Assembly: GCA_017516745.1 (NCBI GenBank)
Contig: JAFXBF010000006.1
Location: forward strand, 1-64,000
DNA: 64,000 bases
Origin: Clostridia bacterium
GTDB lineage: Bacteria > Bacillota > Clostridia > Oscillospirales > Acutalibacteraceae
Reading direction: 5' to 3'
A model generated the notes under the pieces. That model ran no database searches. It saw nothing but the letters and a program-made list of their open reading frames with translations, and was not told the origin of the DNA. A program made the translations under genes and the position numbers. Numbering within the stretch: position 1 is the first letter of the stretch; each line of letters starts with the position of its first letter. This document shows, piece after piece, positions 53,248-62,368 of the stretch.

Positions 53248-54141
53248 ATGAAAAAGATTAAAGGAAGTTTATCAAAGCCCGAGCCGTTTGCAATTATTGC
53301 AGCCGCCGCAATCAGCCTTTGTGTGCTGCTGCCGCTTCGTGTTTATCAGGTAACACAGCTTATCGACCCCGAAACCGGCTTTTTTACCGAAAACAATTTC
53401 ACTGTGCCGCTGTTTTATATTCTCTGCGCAGTCGTTGTTGCAGGTGTTGCCGCATTCAGCTTTTTAAGTGAAAAGGCAGGCAGGACAAGAAACGTGGTTG
53501 GCCGCAGTATTCCCACAGGTGTTGCGGCAGGTCTGACAGCACTTGCGGTAATGTTTGATTCGGTTTACAGAGTTTACACATTCATCGAAATGAATGCCGC
53601 CTATGTCGAGTCCGTGGATTTTACCCGTATGCAGTACTTAAGCAAATCGGGCGCAACCGCTCTTTTGCTTCAGGCGGTTTTCGGTGTGCTGACCGCATTC
53701 TTCCTCTGGATTTACACCGTTTCCTGCTTCAGCAAAACAGCAAAGCTCAGCGGCTTCGCCGTTCTTTCCGTTGCCCCCGTTGCGTGGGCAATATGCAGAA
53801 TTATTGTGCGTTTTGTGCGCAAAATAAGCTTTGTAAACATTTCCGACCTTCTGCTTGAACTGTTCATGCTCGTGTTCCTTATCACGTTCTTTATGGCCTT
53901 TGCTCAGATTGTAACCAAGGTAACACCCGAAGATGCTGCATGGAGACTTTACGGCTGCGGTGTTCCCGCTGCGCTTCTCGCCTTCCTTGTCAGCGTACCC
54001 CGACTTTTCCTTATTATAATCGGCCACTCCGACAGCCTTGTTGCAGACTACGGCTTCAACATCTGCGACCTTGCTCTGGCTGTATTCATTCCCCTCTTCC
54101 TTTACAATTCAGCCTGCGCAAAGAAGCAGGCAGACAAATAA
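53248..54141 (+). CDS. Multi-pass membrane protein of unknown function
   Basis: A 297-residue protein with about eight predicted helices (near 14-33, 51-72, 86-105, 135-158, 165-185, 195-222, 232-255 and 268-288) and short loops. I do not recognise a family. It starts 11 bases after citrate synthase with GAGGTG upstream and may be in the same transcript. Confidence 0.75.
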   Translation: MKKIKGSLSKPEPFAIIAAAAISLCVLLPLRVYQVTQLIDPETGFFTENNFTVPLFYILCAVVVAGVAAFSFLSEKAGRTRNVVGRSIPTGVAAGLTALAVMFDSVYRVYTFIEMNAAYVESVDFTRMQYLSKSGATALLLQAVFGVLTAFFLWIYTVSCFSKTAKLSGFAVLSVAPVAWAICRIIVRFVRKISFVNISDLLLELFMLVFLITFFMAFAQIVTKVTPEDAAWRLYGCGVPAALLAFLVSVPRLFLIIIGHSDSLVADYGFNICDLALAVFIPLFLYNSACAKKQADK

Positions 54142-54162
54142 CCGACGAAAGGTCCGACCGAC

Positions 54163-55089
54163 TTGTTTGTTGAAAATTTACTCACAACCGCTCAGCAGGT
54201 ACTTATTCTCTACATCTTAATAGCCGTCGGCTTTTTTGCCGACAAAGCAGGTCTTTACACGGAAAAAGCTTCAAAGCTCAACACAAACCTGCTGTTTTAC
54301 ATTGTCACTCCGCTTGTAATAGTCAACAGCTTTCTGACCATTGACAATTCACCCGAAAACCTTAAAAACTTCGGAATCGCCACACTGCTCGGCGCAGCAA
54401 TTCAGCTTACGGGAATTGTAATCACATTGCCGTTTTTCCGCAAGGGCAGCAAAGACACTGCGGGAATTTACAAGTACGCTTCTATTTACGGCAACTGCGG
54501 TTATATGGCGCTGCCGCTTACCGCCGCCGTTCTCGGCCCTCAGGGTGTTTTCTACGGCTCCGCCGTAATTATGGTGTTTAACATTTTCTGCTTCACCCAC
54601 GGCATATATATAATAGGAGCGCAGAACGGCAAATTCAATTTTAAGAAGCTTATCGTAAACCCCGGCTCGATAGGTGTTATTCTTGGTCTTCCGTTGTTTT
54701 TGCTGGGAGTTAAGCTTCCGGAATTTATTGCAACGCCCGTTTCGAGCCTCGCCTCGCTTAACACACCGCTGGCCATGCTTATTTTCGGCACATATATTGC
54801 CAACACAGACCTTAAAACACTGTTTAAGGACAAAAACATTTATCTTGTTTCGGCGCTCAAGCTGCTTGCCGTACCGTTGGTTATAATAGCAGTCTGTAAA
54901 ATTTTCAACGTTCCGCAGACGCTTGCCATGGCAATAGCAATTCCTGCCTCAGCACCCAGCGCAAACAACACGGTCATCCTGGCAGGCAAATACGACCTGA
55001 ATACAGGCGTCGCTTCAAAGACCGTTGCACTCGTCAGCTTTTTCTCTGTGCTGACCATGCCCGTTATGATTGCGCTATCAGCATTATAG
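54163..55089 (+). CDS. AEC family transporter
   Basis: A 308-residue membrane protein of the auxin efflux carrier family, with ten hydrophobic segments arranged as two halves. GNCGYMALPL near 110-119 and the C-terminal AIPASAPSANNTVILAGKYD carry the conserved residues. Relatives export or import organic acids such as malate or amino-acid derivatives; the substrate here is unknown. The start is TTG with GAAAGG ten bases upstream. Its stop codon TAG ends at the left border of the 185-bp repeat. Confidence 0.85.
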   Translation: MFVENLLTTAQQVLILYILIAVGFFADKAGLYTEKASKLNTNLLFYIVTPLVIVNSFLTIDNSPENLKNFGIATLLGAAIQLTGIVITLPFFRKGSKDTAGIYKYASIYGNCGYMALPLTAAVLGPQGVFYGSAVIMVFNIFCFTHGIYIIGAQNGKFNFKKLIVNPGSIGVILGLPLFLLGVKLPEFIATPVSSLASLNTPLAMLIFGTYIANTDLKTLFKDKNIYLVSALKLLAVPLVIIAVCKIFNVPQTLAMAIAIPASAPSANNTVILAGKYDLNTGVASKTVALVSFFSVLTMPVMIALSAL

Positions 55090-55274
55090 GGTGGCGAGTA
55101 TAATCCGAACTCGCCCAAAAGCGTGAATTTTGGGGTCGCAGATTTTTTGCGAAGCGGATTTTTGGCATATCAAGGCACAAAACGCAGTAAATCCTGACGG
55201 ATTTACGAGTATTTTAACGATGAGATGGCGGAAATCCGCCCCGCAAAAAACGGGTTCGGATTATACTCGCCACC
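55090..55274. mobile_element. 185-bp MITE-like element with 21-bp terminal inverted repeats
   Basis: Its ends are perfect inverted repeats: GGTGGCGAGTATAATCCGAA at 55090-55109 plus one more base, and the reverse complement at 55254-55274. Four-base direct repeats (ATAG) flank it. It has no coding capacity. Internal hairpins include GTAAATCC/GGATTTAC and GGCGGA/TCCGCC. The right 78 bases also occur at 30621-30698. These traits fit a miniature element moved by a transposase encoded elsewhere. Confidence 0.75.
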
Positions 55275-55292
55275 ATAGGGAGGACTGATAAC

Positions 55293-56060
55293 ATGACAGA
55301 AAACAAAAAAAGAAAGGGTCAGAGCAAGCTCGCCTTCCCCCTCGGTTTAGCTATAATCATTCTTGCCGTTGTCGGCGTTATATTCTCCGTCGGCGCAGGA
55401 ATTGACGGTATAAAGGATTTGACGGACAAATCCGAAAAGAAAATAGAATACGAAACAATGCTCATTCCCGTTGTTATGTACGACCCCGATATGTTTGACG
55501 ACGTTTCCGCCGCCAACCTTGACCAGCTTACGGTCTGTGCCGTATGGGGAGTTATCAAGGATGAAAGCATCTACCCCGGCAAATACGAAACGGACGACAG
55601 CGGTAACATTATGATACCTGCCGAAGAAGTCAACAAAAAGTTTGCCGAGCTTTTCGGCACGGATGTCATACCCACTCACATCGGCGTAAAGGGTAATTTC
55701 GACGAATTCTCCTTCAACGAGCAGACGCAGTGCTACCTCGTAACCTCCGCAGGTACAATGCCGATATACACCCCCGATGTCAAAGACATTGAAAAAACCT
55801 CCAACACGGTTGTGCTCACAGTCGGCTACCTTTCCGCAGAAGCCTGGGCACAGGACAAGGCAGGTAACTTTGTCGAGCCCGAGCCGAGCAAATACGTAAA
55901 GGTTACGCTTCGAGAAAACGACAACGGTTACTACATAAGCGCAATTCAGGCAACAGACTCACCCGACAACGCTGACCCCGGCGTTACAATACTGCCGGCA
56001 ACAACCGCACCCGTAACGCTCGAAAGCACAAGCGAAGCCGAAAGCGAAACGGAAGAATAA
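55293..56060 (+). CDS. Membrane-anchored protein of unknown function
   Basis: A 255-residue protein with a positively charged start, one hydrophobic helix (about 15-35) and an acidic outside part ending in a Thr/Glu/Ser-rich tail (ESTSEAESETEE). No domain is recognised. ATG 55293 follows GGGAGGAC. The 185-bp element lies directly upstream and may influence its promoter. Confidence 0.72.
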   Translation: MTENKKRKGQSKLAFPLGLAIIILAVVGVIFSVGAGIDGIKDLTDKSEKKIEYETMLIPVVMYDPDMFDDVSAANLDQLTVCAVWGVIKDESIYPGKYETDDSGNIMIPAEEVNKKFAELFGTDVIPTHIGVKGNFDEFSFNEQTQCYLVTSAGTMPIYTPDVKDIEKTSNTVVLTVGYLSAEAWAQDKAGNFVEPEPSKYVKVTLRENDNGYYISAIQATDSPDNADPGVTILPATTAPVTLESTSEAESETEE

Positions 56061-56070
56061 CAAAAAAATT

Positions 56071-56374
56071 ACCGCTTACCCGATTTCGCCACCGAGTCGC
56101 AAGGAAGTATTTGTTTCTCGAGTAAAATTCCCTGTATCTTTGTCAAAAGCCTCGCAAGGCGCCAGCCTTGCTGCGTTTTTGGCTTTGATACAAGAAATTT
56201 TACACTCTTACGAAACTGCAAAGCACTTTAAAATGAAATTTTAAGATACAAGAAAAGGAAAATCCCACAGATAATGCCGACGCATATCTGTGGGATTAGA
56301 CGCATTATTGTGCTTAAAATTCACATTTTAAAGAAATACTGCCTTACGACTCGGTGGCGTTTCAGGTAAGCGGT
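56071..56374. repeat. 304-bp palindromic multi-hairpin element
   Basis: Ends are imperfect inverted repeats of about 42 bases: ACCGCTTACC..CGCCACCGAGTCG at the left, and its complement at the right. Inside are a stem from GTAAAATTCC..AAAGCC to GGCTTTGATAC..TTTTAC, a GCAAGGC/GCCTTGC hairpin, and a 13-bp AATCCCACAGATA/TATCTGTGGGATT hairpin. The whole folds into one branched structure. It fills the 330-base gap between two convergent genes and encodes nothing. Confidence 0.75.
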
Positions 56375-56392
56375 TTTAATTTATGTATTCAA

Positions 56393-56800
56393 TTACTTTT
56401 CAGCGTTGCCGAGATAGATATAACCCGTTGCCTTGGAATAGTCGAGGTTTGTGAAATCTTCATAAGAACCATCCTCAAAGACAAGGCGGATATCGTAGAT
56501 ATTCTCTTCCTTTTCAACATAGCTGAGCTCGAGAGCCTTGTTTGTATGGAAGAAGTCCTGAGAAAGTACGTTATCTGACCACTCCTCCGTTCCACTGGGA
56601 CGGACAAGCATTGAAACGGCATCCTTGCCCGTAACGTTGGCAACTACAACCTTTTTCTTTTCCAAGCCAACGTCTTCACCGTCTTCGATTGCAAGACTGT
56701 TTGATTCGTCATCCGAAACATCGTTACCTGTGCAAGCCGCAAATGAGAATACGCAGAGCAGAGCCAGAAGAAGTGCAAAAATCTTTTTTAAATTATTCAT
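56393..56800 (-). CDS. Small lipoprotein of unknown function
   Basis: A 135-residue exported protein with a signal peptide and lipobox FSFAAC (cysteine near 23), so it is likely anchored to the outer face of the membrane. The rest is acidic and beta-rich; DIRLVFEDGSYEDFTNLDYS looks like the last strands of a small beta domain. I do not recognise the family. Confidence 0.8.
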   Translation of the reverse strand: MNNLKKIFALLLALLCVFSFAACTGNDVSDDESNSLAIEDGEDVGLEKKKVVVANVTGKDAVSMLVRPSGTEEWSDNVLSQDFFHTNKALELSYVEKEENIYDIRLVFEDGSYEDFTNLDYSKATGYIYLGNAEK

Positions 56801-56837
56801 ATATATTCTCCTTAACCGAAATTATATATTGATTATA

Positions 56838-57575
56838 TTATAAAGCTATTGCCGTTTCAAGAGCAAGTTTCATCATATCCGTAAACGAGGACTGTCTTTC
56901 CTCGGCAGAGGTTGCCTCGCCCGTGATAAGGTGGTCGGAAACCGTGAATATACCCAGTGCATTTTTGCCTGCACGGGCAGCATTCATATAAAGCGCCGCA
57001 CTTTCCATTTCAACGGCAAGCACACCCATTTTCGCCCAGAGTGCATTGCCTTTGAGTTCATCCGGCAGACAGCCGTCATCACCGTAGAAGGTGTCGGAAG
57101 AGAGGACGTTGCCGACCTTGTAATTCAGATTAAGCTCTTTAGCCTTATTCACACAGGCTTCGAGAAGCTTCCAGCTTGCAATCGGGGCGTAATCGCCCGG
57201 CAAGTGAAACTGCTTTACAAAATTGGAGTTTGTGCAGGCACCCATACCGATTACGACATCCCTGATTTTAACCTTTTCGCTCATACCGCCTGCGGTGCCT
57301 ACACGGATAATGTTTTCAACGCCGAAGAAATTGAAAAGCTCGTAGGAATAAATACCTATGGAGGGTATGCCCATACCGCTGCCCATAACGGATACTCTTT
57401 CACCCTTGTAAAGGCCTGTAAAGCCGAGCATATTGCGCACGGAATTCACCTGCACGGCTTCTTCTAAAAAGCTTTCCGCAATAAATTTTGCTCGCAGAGG
57501 GTCACCGGGCATAAGCACGGTTTTTGCAAAATCCTCGGGAGCTGCGTTTATATGCGGAGTAGGATAGTTTTCCAA
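56838..57575 (-). CDS. deoD: Purine nucleoside phosphorylase DeoD type
   Basis: A 245-residue hexameric-type phosphorylase that splits purine (deoxy)nucleosides into base and ribose-1-phosphate. [42 protein letters not shown] and [10 protein letters not shown] with the catalytic Asp are all present. The start is TTG with GAGGTGA upstream. It follows deoC by 13 bases in a deoxynucleoside salvage operon. Confidence 0.95.
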   Translation of the reverse strand: MENYPTPHINAAPEDFAKTVLMPGDPLRAKFIAESFLEEAVQVNSVRNMLGFTGLYKGERVSVMGSGMGIPSIGIYSYELFNFFGVENIIRVGTAGGMSEKVKIRDVVIGMGACTNSNFVKQFHLPGDYAPIASWKLLEACVNKAKELNLNYKVGNVLSSDTFYGDDGCLPDELKGNALWAKMGVLAVEMESAALYMNAARAGKNALGIFTVSDHLITGEATSAEERQSSFTDMMKLALETAIAL

Positions 57576-57588
57576 TTAAATCACCTCA

Positions 57589-58263
57589 TCAATATCCGCC
57601 CGTAAAGTTTTCCTGCTTTACAAGCTTTACGATTGCGCTTGTGCCCAGTCTGTCAGCACCGAGCGCAATAAAGTCCTCGGCATCGGCTATTGAGCGTATT
57701 CCGCCTGCCGCCTTTATCTTCAGACCGTTTGAAACGTGCTTTGCAAAGAGGGCTATATCCTCCCTTGTTGCACCGCCCGTAGAAAAGCCCGTAGATGTCT
57801 TAATATAGTCTGCACCCGATTGGCTTACAATTTCGCACATCCTGATTTTTTCTTCGTCGGTAAGCAGGCAGGTTTCAATAATAACCTTTAACACCCTGCC
57901 GTCACAGGCAGCTTTAATCTGCCTGATTTCGTCGAGCAGCTCATCATACTTTTTATCCTTCATCCAGCCGACGTTTATAACCATATCAATTTCGTCAGCG
58001 CCGTTTTTAACCGCATCGGCAGCCTCGGCAACCTTGACTGCGGTTGTTGAATAGCCCAAAGGAAAACCGATAACCGTGCAGATTTTCACCCTGCCTTTTG
58101 CATATTCTGCCGCCTGCTTAACAAACGAAGCGGGAATACAGACACTCGCCGTAGAATACTCAATACCGTCATCACATATAGCCTTAATCTGCTCCCACGT
58201 TGACTCCTGCTTTAAAAGCGTGTGGTCAACCTTTGAAAGTATGTCCTTTATCTCCAAAGACAA
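57589..58263 (-). CDS. deoC: Deoxyribose-phosphate aldolase
   Basis: A 224-residue class I aldolase that splits deoxyribose-5-phosphate into glyceraldehyde-3-phosphate and acetaldehyde. The Schiff-base Lys lies in [11 protein letters not shown], and KVIIETCLL and KAAGGIRS are typical. The start is TTG, preceded by AAAGGCGG. It is first in the deoC-deoD unit. Confidence 0.95.
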   Translation of the reverse strand: MSLEIKDILSKVDHTLLKQESTWEQIKAICDDGIEYSTASVCIPASFVKQAAEYAKGRVKICTVIGFPLGYSTTAVKVAEAADAVKNGADEIDMVINVGWMKDKKYDELLDEIRQIKAACDGRVLKVIIETCLLTDEEKIRMCEIVSQSGADYIKTSTGFSTGGATREDIALFAKHVSNGLKIKAAGGIRSIADAEDFIALGADRLGTSAIVKLVKQENFTGGY

Positions 58264-58350
58264 AACCGCCTTTCGTGTTTTATTGTATTATTATAATAAC
58301 ATTGTTTGGTTTTAAATGCAATAAATTGTTCGACGAACTGTAAAAAACTC

Positions 58351-58378
58351 TTGCAAACCGAAACTATTATGTTATAAT
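58351..58378 (+). promoter_or_regulatory. Predicted trpS promoter
   Basis: TTGCAA at 58351-58356, a 16-base spacer and a perfect TATAAT at 58373-58378. The leader is short and has no T-box. Confidence 0.6.
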
Positions 58379-58425
58379 ATTTTACTGTATATTTTATTAC
58401 ATAAGATTAACGGAGAAATTACGAT

Positions 58426-59436
58426 ATGGAAAACCGGACACCCGAGCGCAAGAAGCGTGTACTCAGCCTTATTCAGCCCACAGCAGTACCGACAATCGGC
58501 AACTACTTTGGCGCACTTAAAAACTGGAAGGCTATGAGCGAGGATTACGACTGCCTTTTCGGCGTAGCCGACCTGCACGCAATCACCGTTCGTCAGGAGC
58601 CTGCAACGCTCAGGAAGCAATCAACGGAAATGTTTGCGCTTCTGCTTGCAAACGGCCTTGACCCCGAAAAGAGCATTGTATTTATGCAAAGCCACGTTCC
58701 GCAGCACTCACAGCTGGGCTGGCTTCTCAACTGCTATACCCAGTTCGGCGAGGCATCCCGAATGACCCAGTTCAAGGACAAGAGCCAGAAGCACGCTGAC
58801 AATATAAACGTAGGTCTGTTCTCATATCCGACCCTTATGGCGGCTGATATTCTGCTTTACCAGGCAAACTTTGTACCCATAGGCGCAGACCAGAAGCAAC
58901 ACCTTGAGCTGACACGAAACATTGCCGACCGCTTCAACGGAATCTACGGCAATGTATTCACAATTCCCGAGCCGTTTATCGGCAAAAAGGGCGCAAAGAT
59001 AACATCTCTGCAGGACCCGACAAGCAAGATGTCCAAGTCCGACCCCAACCCCAAGGCTTCTGTTTCCGTGCTTGACGAGCCGAATGTGATTATGAAAAAA
59101 TTCAAGAGTGCGGTTACAGATTCAGAAGCCTGCGTACGCTATGCTGACGGCAAGGACGGCATAAACAACCTTATGACCATCTACTCCTGCTGTACGGGCA
59201 AGAGTTTTGAAGAAATCGAAAAAGAGTTTGACGGCAAGGGCTACGGCGATTTCAAGGTTGCCGTTGCAGAGGCTGTCATAGAAGAGCTTCGTCCCATGCA
59301 GGAAAACTATAAGCACCTTATCACAGACACAGCATATCTCAACGAATGTATGGCAAAGGGCGCAGAAAGAGCCTCAAGGCTTGCACAGAGAACGCTCGAT
59401 AAGTGCATGAAAAAAATAGGCTTCAAACAAATTTAA
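58426..59436 (+). CDS. trpS: Tryptophan--tRNA ligase
   Basis: A 336-residue class I aminoacyl-tRNA synthetase. The HIGH-like motif is in PTAVPTIGNYFGAL, and KMSKSD is at about 203-208. GADQKQHLELTRNIADRFN is the usual ATP/tryptophan site region. Length is normal. It has its own promoter and ends just before the rpsU promoter. Confidence 0.96.
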   Translation: MENRTPERKKRVLSLIQPTAVPTIGNYFGALKNWKAMSEDYDCLFGVADLHAITVRQEPATLRKQSTEMFALLLANGLDPEKSIVFMQSHVPQHSQLGWLLNCYTQFGEASRMTQFKDKSQKHADNINVGLFSYPTLMAADILLYQANFVPIGADQKQHLELTRNIADRFNGIYGNVFTIPEPFIGKKGAKITSLQDPTSKMSKSDPNPKASVSVLDEPNVIMKKFKSAVTDSEACVRYADGKDGINNLMTIYSCCTGKSFEEIEKEFDGKGYGDFKVAVAEAVIEELRPMQENYKHLITDTAYLNECMAKGAERASRLAQRTLDKCMKKIGFKQI

Positions 59437-59444
59437 AAAACTTA

Positions 59445-59474
59445 TTGACAAGCAATATTCTCTTGTTGTATAAT
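59445..59474 (+). promoter_or_regulatory. Strong rpsU promoter
   Basis: A perfect TTGACA at 59445-59450 and perfect TATAAT at 59469-59474 with an 18-base spacer. The leader holds a small hairpin, AATTTGC (59493-59499) with GCAAATT (59504-59510), before the ribosome site. Confidence 0.85.
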
Positions 59475-59531
59475 GTCTGCTATAGAATGAGAAATTTGCC
59501 CCTGCAAATTCGCGGAGGGAGGGAATAGACA

Positions 59532-59708
59532 ATGAGTAAAGTAGAAGTTAAAGAAAACGAATCCTTGGACAGCGCACTCAGAAGATTTAAGAGACAGACT
59601 TCCAGAGACGGTGTTATTCAGGAGGTTCGCAAAAGAGAACACTATGAAAAGCCTTCTGTAAAGAGAAAGAAGAAGTCAGAGGCTGCTCGTAAGCGCAAGT
59701 ATAAGTAA
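59532..59708 (+). CDS. rpsU: Small ribosomal subunit protein bS21
   Basis: A 58-residue basic protein. The start [20 protein letters not shown] and the Lys/Arg-rich end ([17 protein letters not shown]) are standard for S21. It has a GGAGGGAGG site and a terminator directly after, so it is transcribed alone. Confidence 0.96.
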   Translation: MSKVEVKENESLDSALRRFKRQTSRDGVIQEVRKREHYEKPSVKRKKKSEAARKRKYK

Positions 59709-59716
59709 GAACCGAC

Positions 59717-59752
59717 AAGACGGGCATATTGTTTGCCCGTCTTATTTTTTAT
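59717..59752 (+). terminator. Terminator after rpsU
   Basis: AAGACGGGCA (59717-59726) pairs with TGCCCGTCTT (59734-59743), followed by ATTTTTTAT. Confidence 0.88.
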
Positions 59753-59768
59753 CCGAGGAACAACAGAT

Positions 59769-60287
59769 ATGCTTGATGACCGCTATATGCCGCAATACCG
59801 CTTCAAAAGCGTGTGCGACATTACAACTCAGGATTTGAAAACTATGGGTGTTGACGGGCTTTTGCTCGACATTGACAACACACTCATTTACGATGAAACC
59901 CTGCGCCCCCTGCCGGGAGTAAAAGAATGGCTCAGATACATACATTCCGCAGGCATTAAAACTGCCATTGTTTCAAACGCAATCCCTCTTCGTGTTATTC
60001 CTGTTGCAAAAAAGCTGAACATCAGGTATTATATATACAGTGCAAAAAAGCCCCGACCCGACGGACTTTTTAAAGCGGCTCAAAAGCTCGGCTTGCCGAT
60101 TGACCGCCTTGCAATGGTCGGCGACCAGCTTAAAACGGATATGCTTGCCGCAAACACCGCCGGTGCCGTTGCCGTATTTACGGACAGGGCACGGGACGAA
60201 AAAATATTCAAGTTCTATTTCAAGAAGGCAAGAGACGGCGAAAAAGAGCTTTTGCAGGAATTTGAACGCAGAAAAACGGAGAAATGA
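59769..60287 (+). CDS. yqeG: YqeG family HAD phosphatase
   Basis: A 172-residue HAD-superfamily (IIIA) phosphatase. The nucleophile motif DIDNTL is in LLLDIDNTLIYDE, AIVSNA is motif II, KKPRPDGLF is motif III and VGDQLKTDMLAANTAGA is motif IV. In other Firmicutes yqeG sits beside the GTPase yqeH. ATG 59769 is chosen because GAGGA lies nine bases upstream. It overlaps the next frame by four bases at the alternative start there. Confidence 0.9.
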   Translation: MLDDRYMPQYRFKSVCDITTQDLKTMGVDGLLLDIDNTLIYDETLRPLPGVKEWLRYIHSAGIKTAIVSNAIPLRVIPVAKKLNIRYYIYSAKKPRPDGLFKAAQKLGLPIDRLAMVGDQLKTDMLAANTAGAVAVFTDRARDEKIFKFYFKKARDGEKELLQEFERRKTEK

Positions 60288-60289
60288 AA

Positions 60290-61366
60290 ATGGAACTTCA
60301 CGACCTTATAAAGATTTTACCCAAGGATATTGATGCGGGTATTATTTCCAGCCCCTCAAACATAAGATATTTTACGGGCTTCAACACCGATTCGGGCTAT
60401 ATTGTTGTCAGCCGCAACGGCAGCGTTTTTATGACGGACAGCCGTTACATCGAAGCGGCACAGGCAAGCGTTGAATGCTGTGACGTTGTGCTTATGAAGG
60501 ATTACAGGGAACAGATTCCGAAGTATCTCAAAAAATTCAACTGTTCAAGCGTTGCACTTGAAGCAGACCACGTCACAATAGCAGGTCTTCGTGAGTTCAA
60601 CAGATTTTTCAAGCCCGACGGCTTCAAGGCTGTTTTTGACAGCCGCCTTGACAAAGCCTTGCGTTTCCTGCGCTGTGAAAAGAAGGCGGAAGAGGTCGAA
60701 AACATAAAGGCCGCCCAAGCTATTGCCGAGGCAGCCTACAACCACGTTATCAAATACATAAAGCCCGGCATGACCGAAAAAGAGGTTGCACTGGCTATTG
60801 ATTTCTATATGCTGCGCAACGGTGCAGAAGGCATAGCCTTTGACACAATAGTTGTCAGCGGCAAAAAGACCTCCCTGCCCCACGGTGTGCCCGACGACAA
60901 GGTTATCGAATTCGGCGATTTTGTCACAATGGATTTCGGCGCAAAGGTAAACGGCTATTGCAGCGATATGACCAGAACGGTTGCCGTAGGCGAGGTCAGC
61001 GATATGATGGCCGATGTTTACTCCATTGTTCTTGAAGCACAGGCAGCGGCAATCAAAACAGCGGCGGTAGGTATTCCCGCCTCAACGGTGGATTTTGCCG
61101 CAAGAAGTATAATTGACAAATCCGGCTACGGCCACGCATTCGGTCACGCAACGGGTCACGGCGTAGGTATAGATATTCACGAAGAACCCCGTGTTTCCGA
61201 AAAGAGCAACTATACCCTGCGTGCAGGCAATATAATCACCGCAGAACCCGGAATATATCTGCCCGACCAGTTCGGTGTCAGAATAGAAGATATGCTTCTC
61301 ATAACCGAAAACGGCTGTGAAAACCTCACCAATACACCAAAGGAACTGACTGTTCTTAACAACTGA
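60290..61366 (+). CDS. M24 family aminopeptidase P/Xaa-Pro dipeptidase-like
   Basis: A 358-residue metallopeptidase that removes residues next to proline. An N-terminal creatinase-like domain (about 1-125) precedes the pita-bread domain. Metal ligands are visible: Asp in TMDFGAKVNGYCSDMTRT (two), His in GHGVGIDIHEEP, Glu in TAEPGIYL and Glu in GVRIEDM. ATG 60290 fits GGAG at eight bases; ATG 60284 overlaps the yqeG stop and is too close to it. In many Clostridia efp follows, but not here. Confidence 0.93.
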   Translation: MELHDLIKILPKDIDAGIISSPSNIRYFTGFNTDSGYIVVSRNGSVFMTDSRYIEAAQASVECCDVVLMKDYREQIPKYLKKFNCSSVALEADHVTIAGLREFNRFFKPDGFKAVFDSRLDKALRFLRCEKKAEEVENIKAAQAIAEAAYNHVIKYIKPGMTEKEVALAIDFYMLRNGAEGIAFDTIVVSGKKTSLPHGVPDDKVIEFGDFVTMDFGAKVNGYCSDMTRTVAVGEVSDMMADVYSIVLEAQAAAIKTAAVGIPASTVDFAARSIIDKSGYGHAFGHATGHGVGIDIHEEPRVSEKSNYTLRAGNIITAEPGIYLPDQFGVRIEDMLLITENGCENLTNTPKELTVLNN

Positions 61367-61400
61367 GAACTACTCCAAAATATTTTTAGGATGTGAAGAG

Positions 61401-62309
61401 ATGGAAAACCAGAAAGCCAAGAAAGTTCTTGTTATAATCAATCCCTGTTCAGGCAGATACACACTCAAAAAACAGCTCTGGCATATTGCCGATATGTTCA
61501 CAAAGGCAGGCTTTGAAACCACCGTTTACACCACACAGAAGCGTGGCGACGCAACGGAATACGCAAAGCTCCTTGCCGACAAATTCGACCTTATTGTCTG
61601 CCGTGGCGGTGACGGCACATTCAACGAAACCGTAAACGGCGTTATTCAGTCGGGTATCGAAATACCGATTGGCTATATTCCCAGCGGCACGACTAACGAT
61701 TTTGCCGCCAGCATAGGCGTACCCACAGACGCACAGAAGGCAATTGACCTCATCTGCGAGGTTGAGCCGAAATTCCACGATATGGGTCAGATGAATAACG
61801 AGCGTTATTTCTGCTATACCGCTTCCTTCGGTATATTCACCAAAGCCTCATACTCCGTTTCCCAGTCGGCAAAAAATGTATTCGGCTATCCTGCTTACTT
61901 CCTTGCAGGTCTTAAAGAGCTCAAGGGCTTCAAGCCGTTTGCAATGAGAATTGAGTGTGATAACGTCGTTTACGAGGGTGAATACGCCTTCGGCGCAATT
62001 TCGAGCTCACTTTCAATCGGTAACATCATCAAGTACAAGCGAGAGGACATAGGCTTTGACGACGGTCTGTTTGAGCTCAACCTTGCCAAAATGCCCCACG
62101 GCGCAAAAATGTGGACAGAAAAGGCCAAGGAAATCCTTTTGCAGCACACCTATGCCGACGATATGTTCACCCTCACCAAGGGTAGTCACTTTGTTGTAGA
62201 GTGTCTTGACTGCGAGCTTCCATGGACACTTGACGGCGAATACGGCGGAACATATAAAATTGCCGAATTCGACTGCCGTAAGCACGCAGTAAAGGTTTAC
62301 AGAAGTTAA
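61401..62309 (+). CDS. Diacylglycerol kinase-like lipid kinase (YegS/DgkB family)
   Basis: A 302-residue cytoplasmic lipid kinase. The signature GGDGT is in VCRGGDGTFNETVNG, and IPSGTTNDFAASIG is the second conserved stretch. VIINPCSGRY opens the fold. Substrate is probably diacylglycerol or a related lipid, returned to phosphatidic acid during membrane and lipoteichoic acid turnover. Confidence 0.9.
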   Translation: MENQKAKKVLVIINPCSGRYTLKKQLWHIADMFTKAGFETTVYTTQKRGDATEYAKLLADKFDLIVCRGGDGTFNETVNGVIQSGIEIPIGYIPSGTTNDFAASIGVPTDAQKAIDLICEVEPKFHDMGQMNNERYFCYTASFGIFTKASYSVSQSAKNVFGYPAYFLAGLKELKGFKPFAMRIECDNVVYEGEYAFGAISSSLSIGNIIKYKREDIGFDDGLFELNLAKMPHGAKMWTEKAKEILLQHTYADDMFTLTKGSHFVVECLDCELPWTLDGEYGGTYKIAEFDCRKHAVKVYRS

Positions 62310-62339
62310 GTTTTATGATAATAAAACTATTGACAACAC

Positions 62340-62368
62340 AGGTAAAGCTGAATATAATAAAAGTGTAA
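62340..62368 (+). promoter_or_regulatory. Promoter of the plus-strand antisense RNA
   Basis: A consensus TTGACA, a 17-base spacer and TATAAT lie here on the plus strand, facing the toxin-like gene. The transcript would begin close to GTAAGGTGTTGCC at 62367-62379. Confidence 0.8.

Noticed and set aside
58379-58425. T-box leader before trpS
   Set aside because: The space between promoter and start is under 50 bases and has no GGGTGG-type T-box core.
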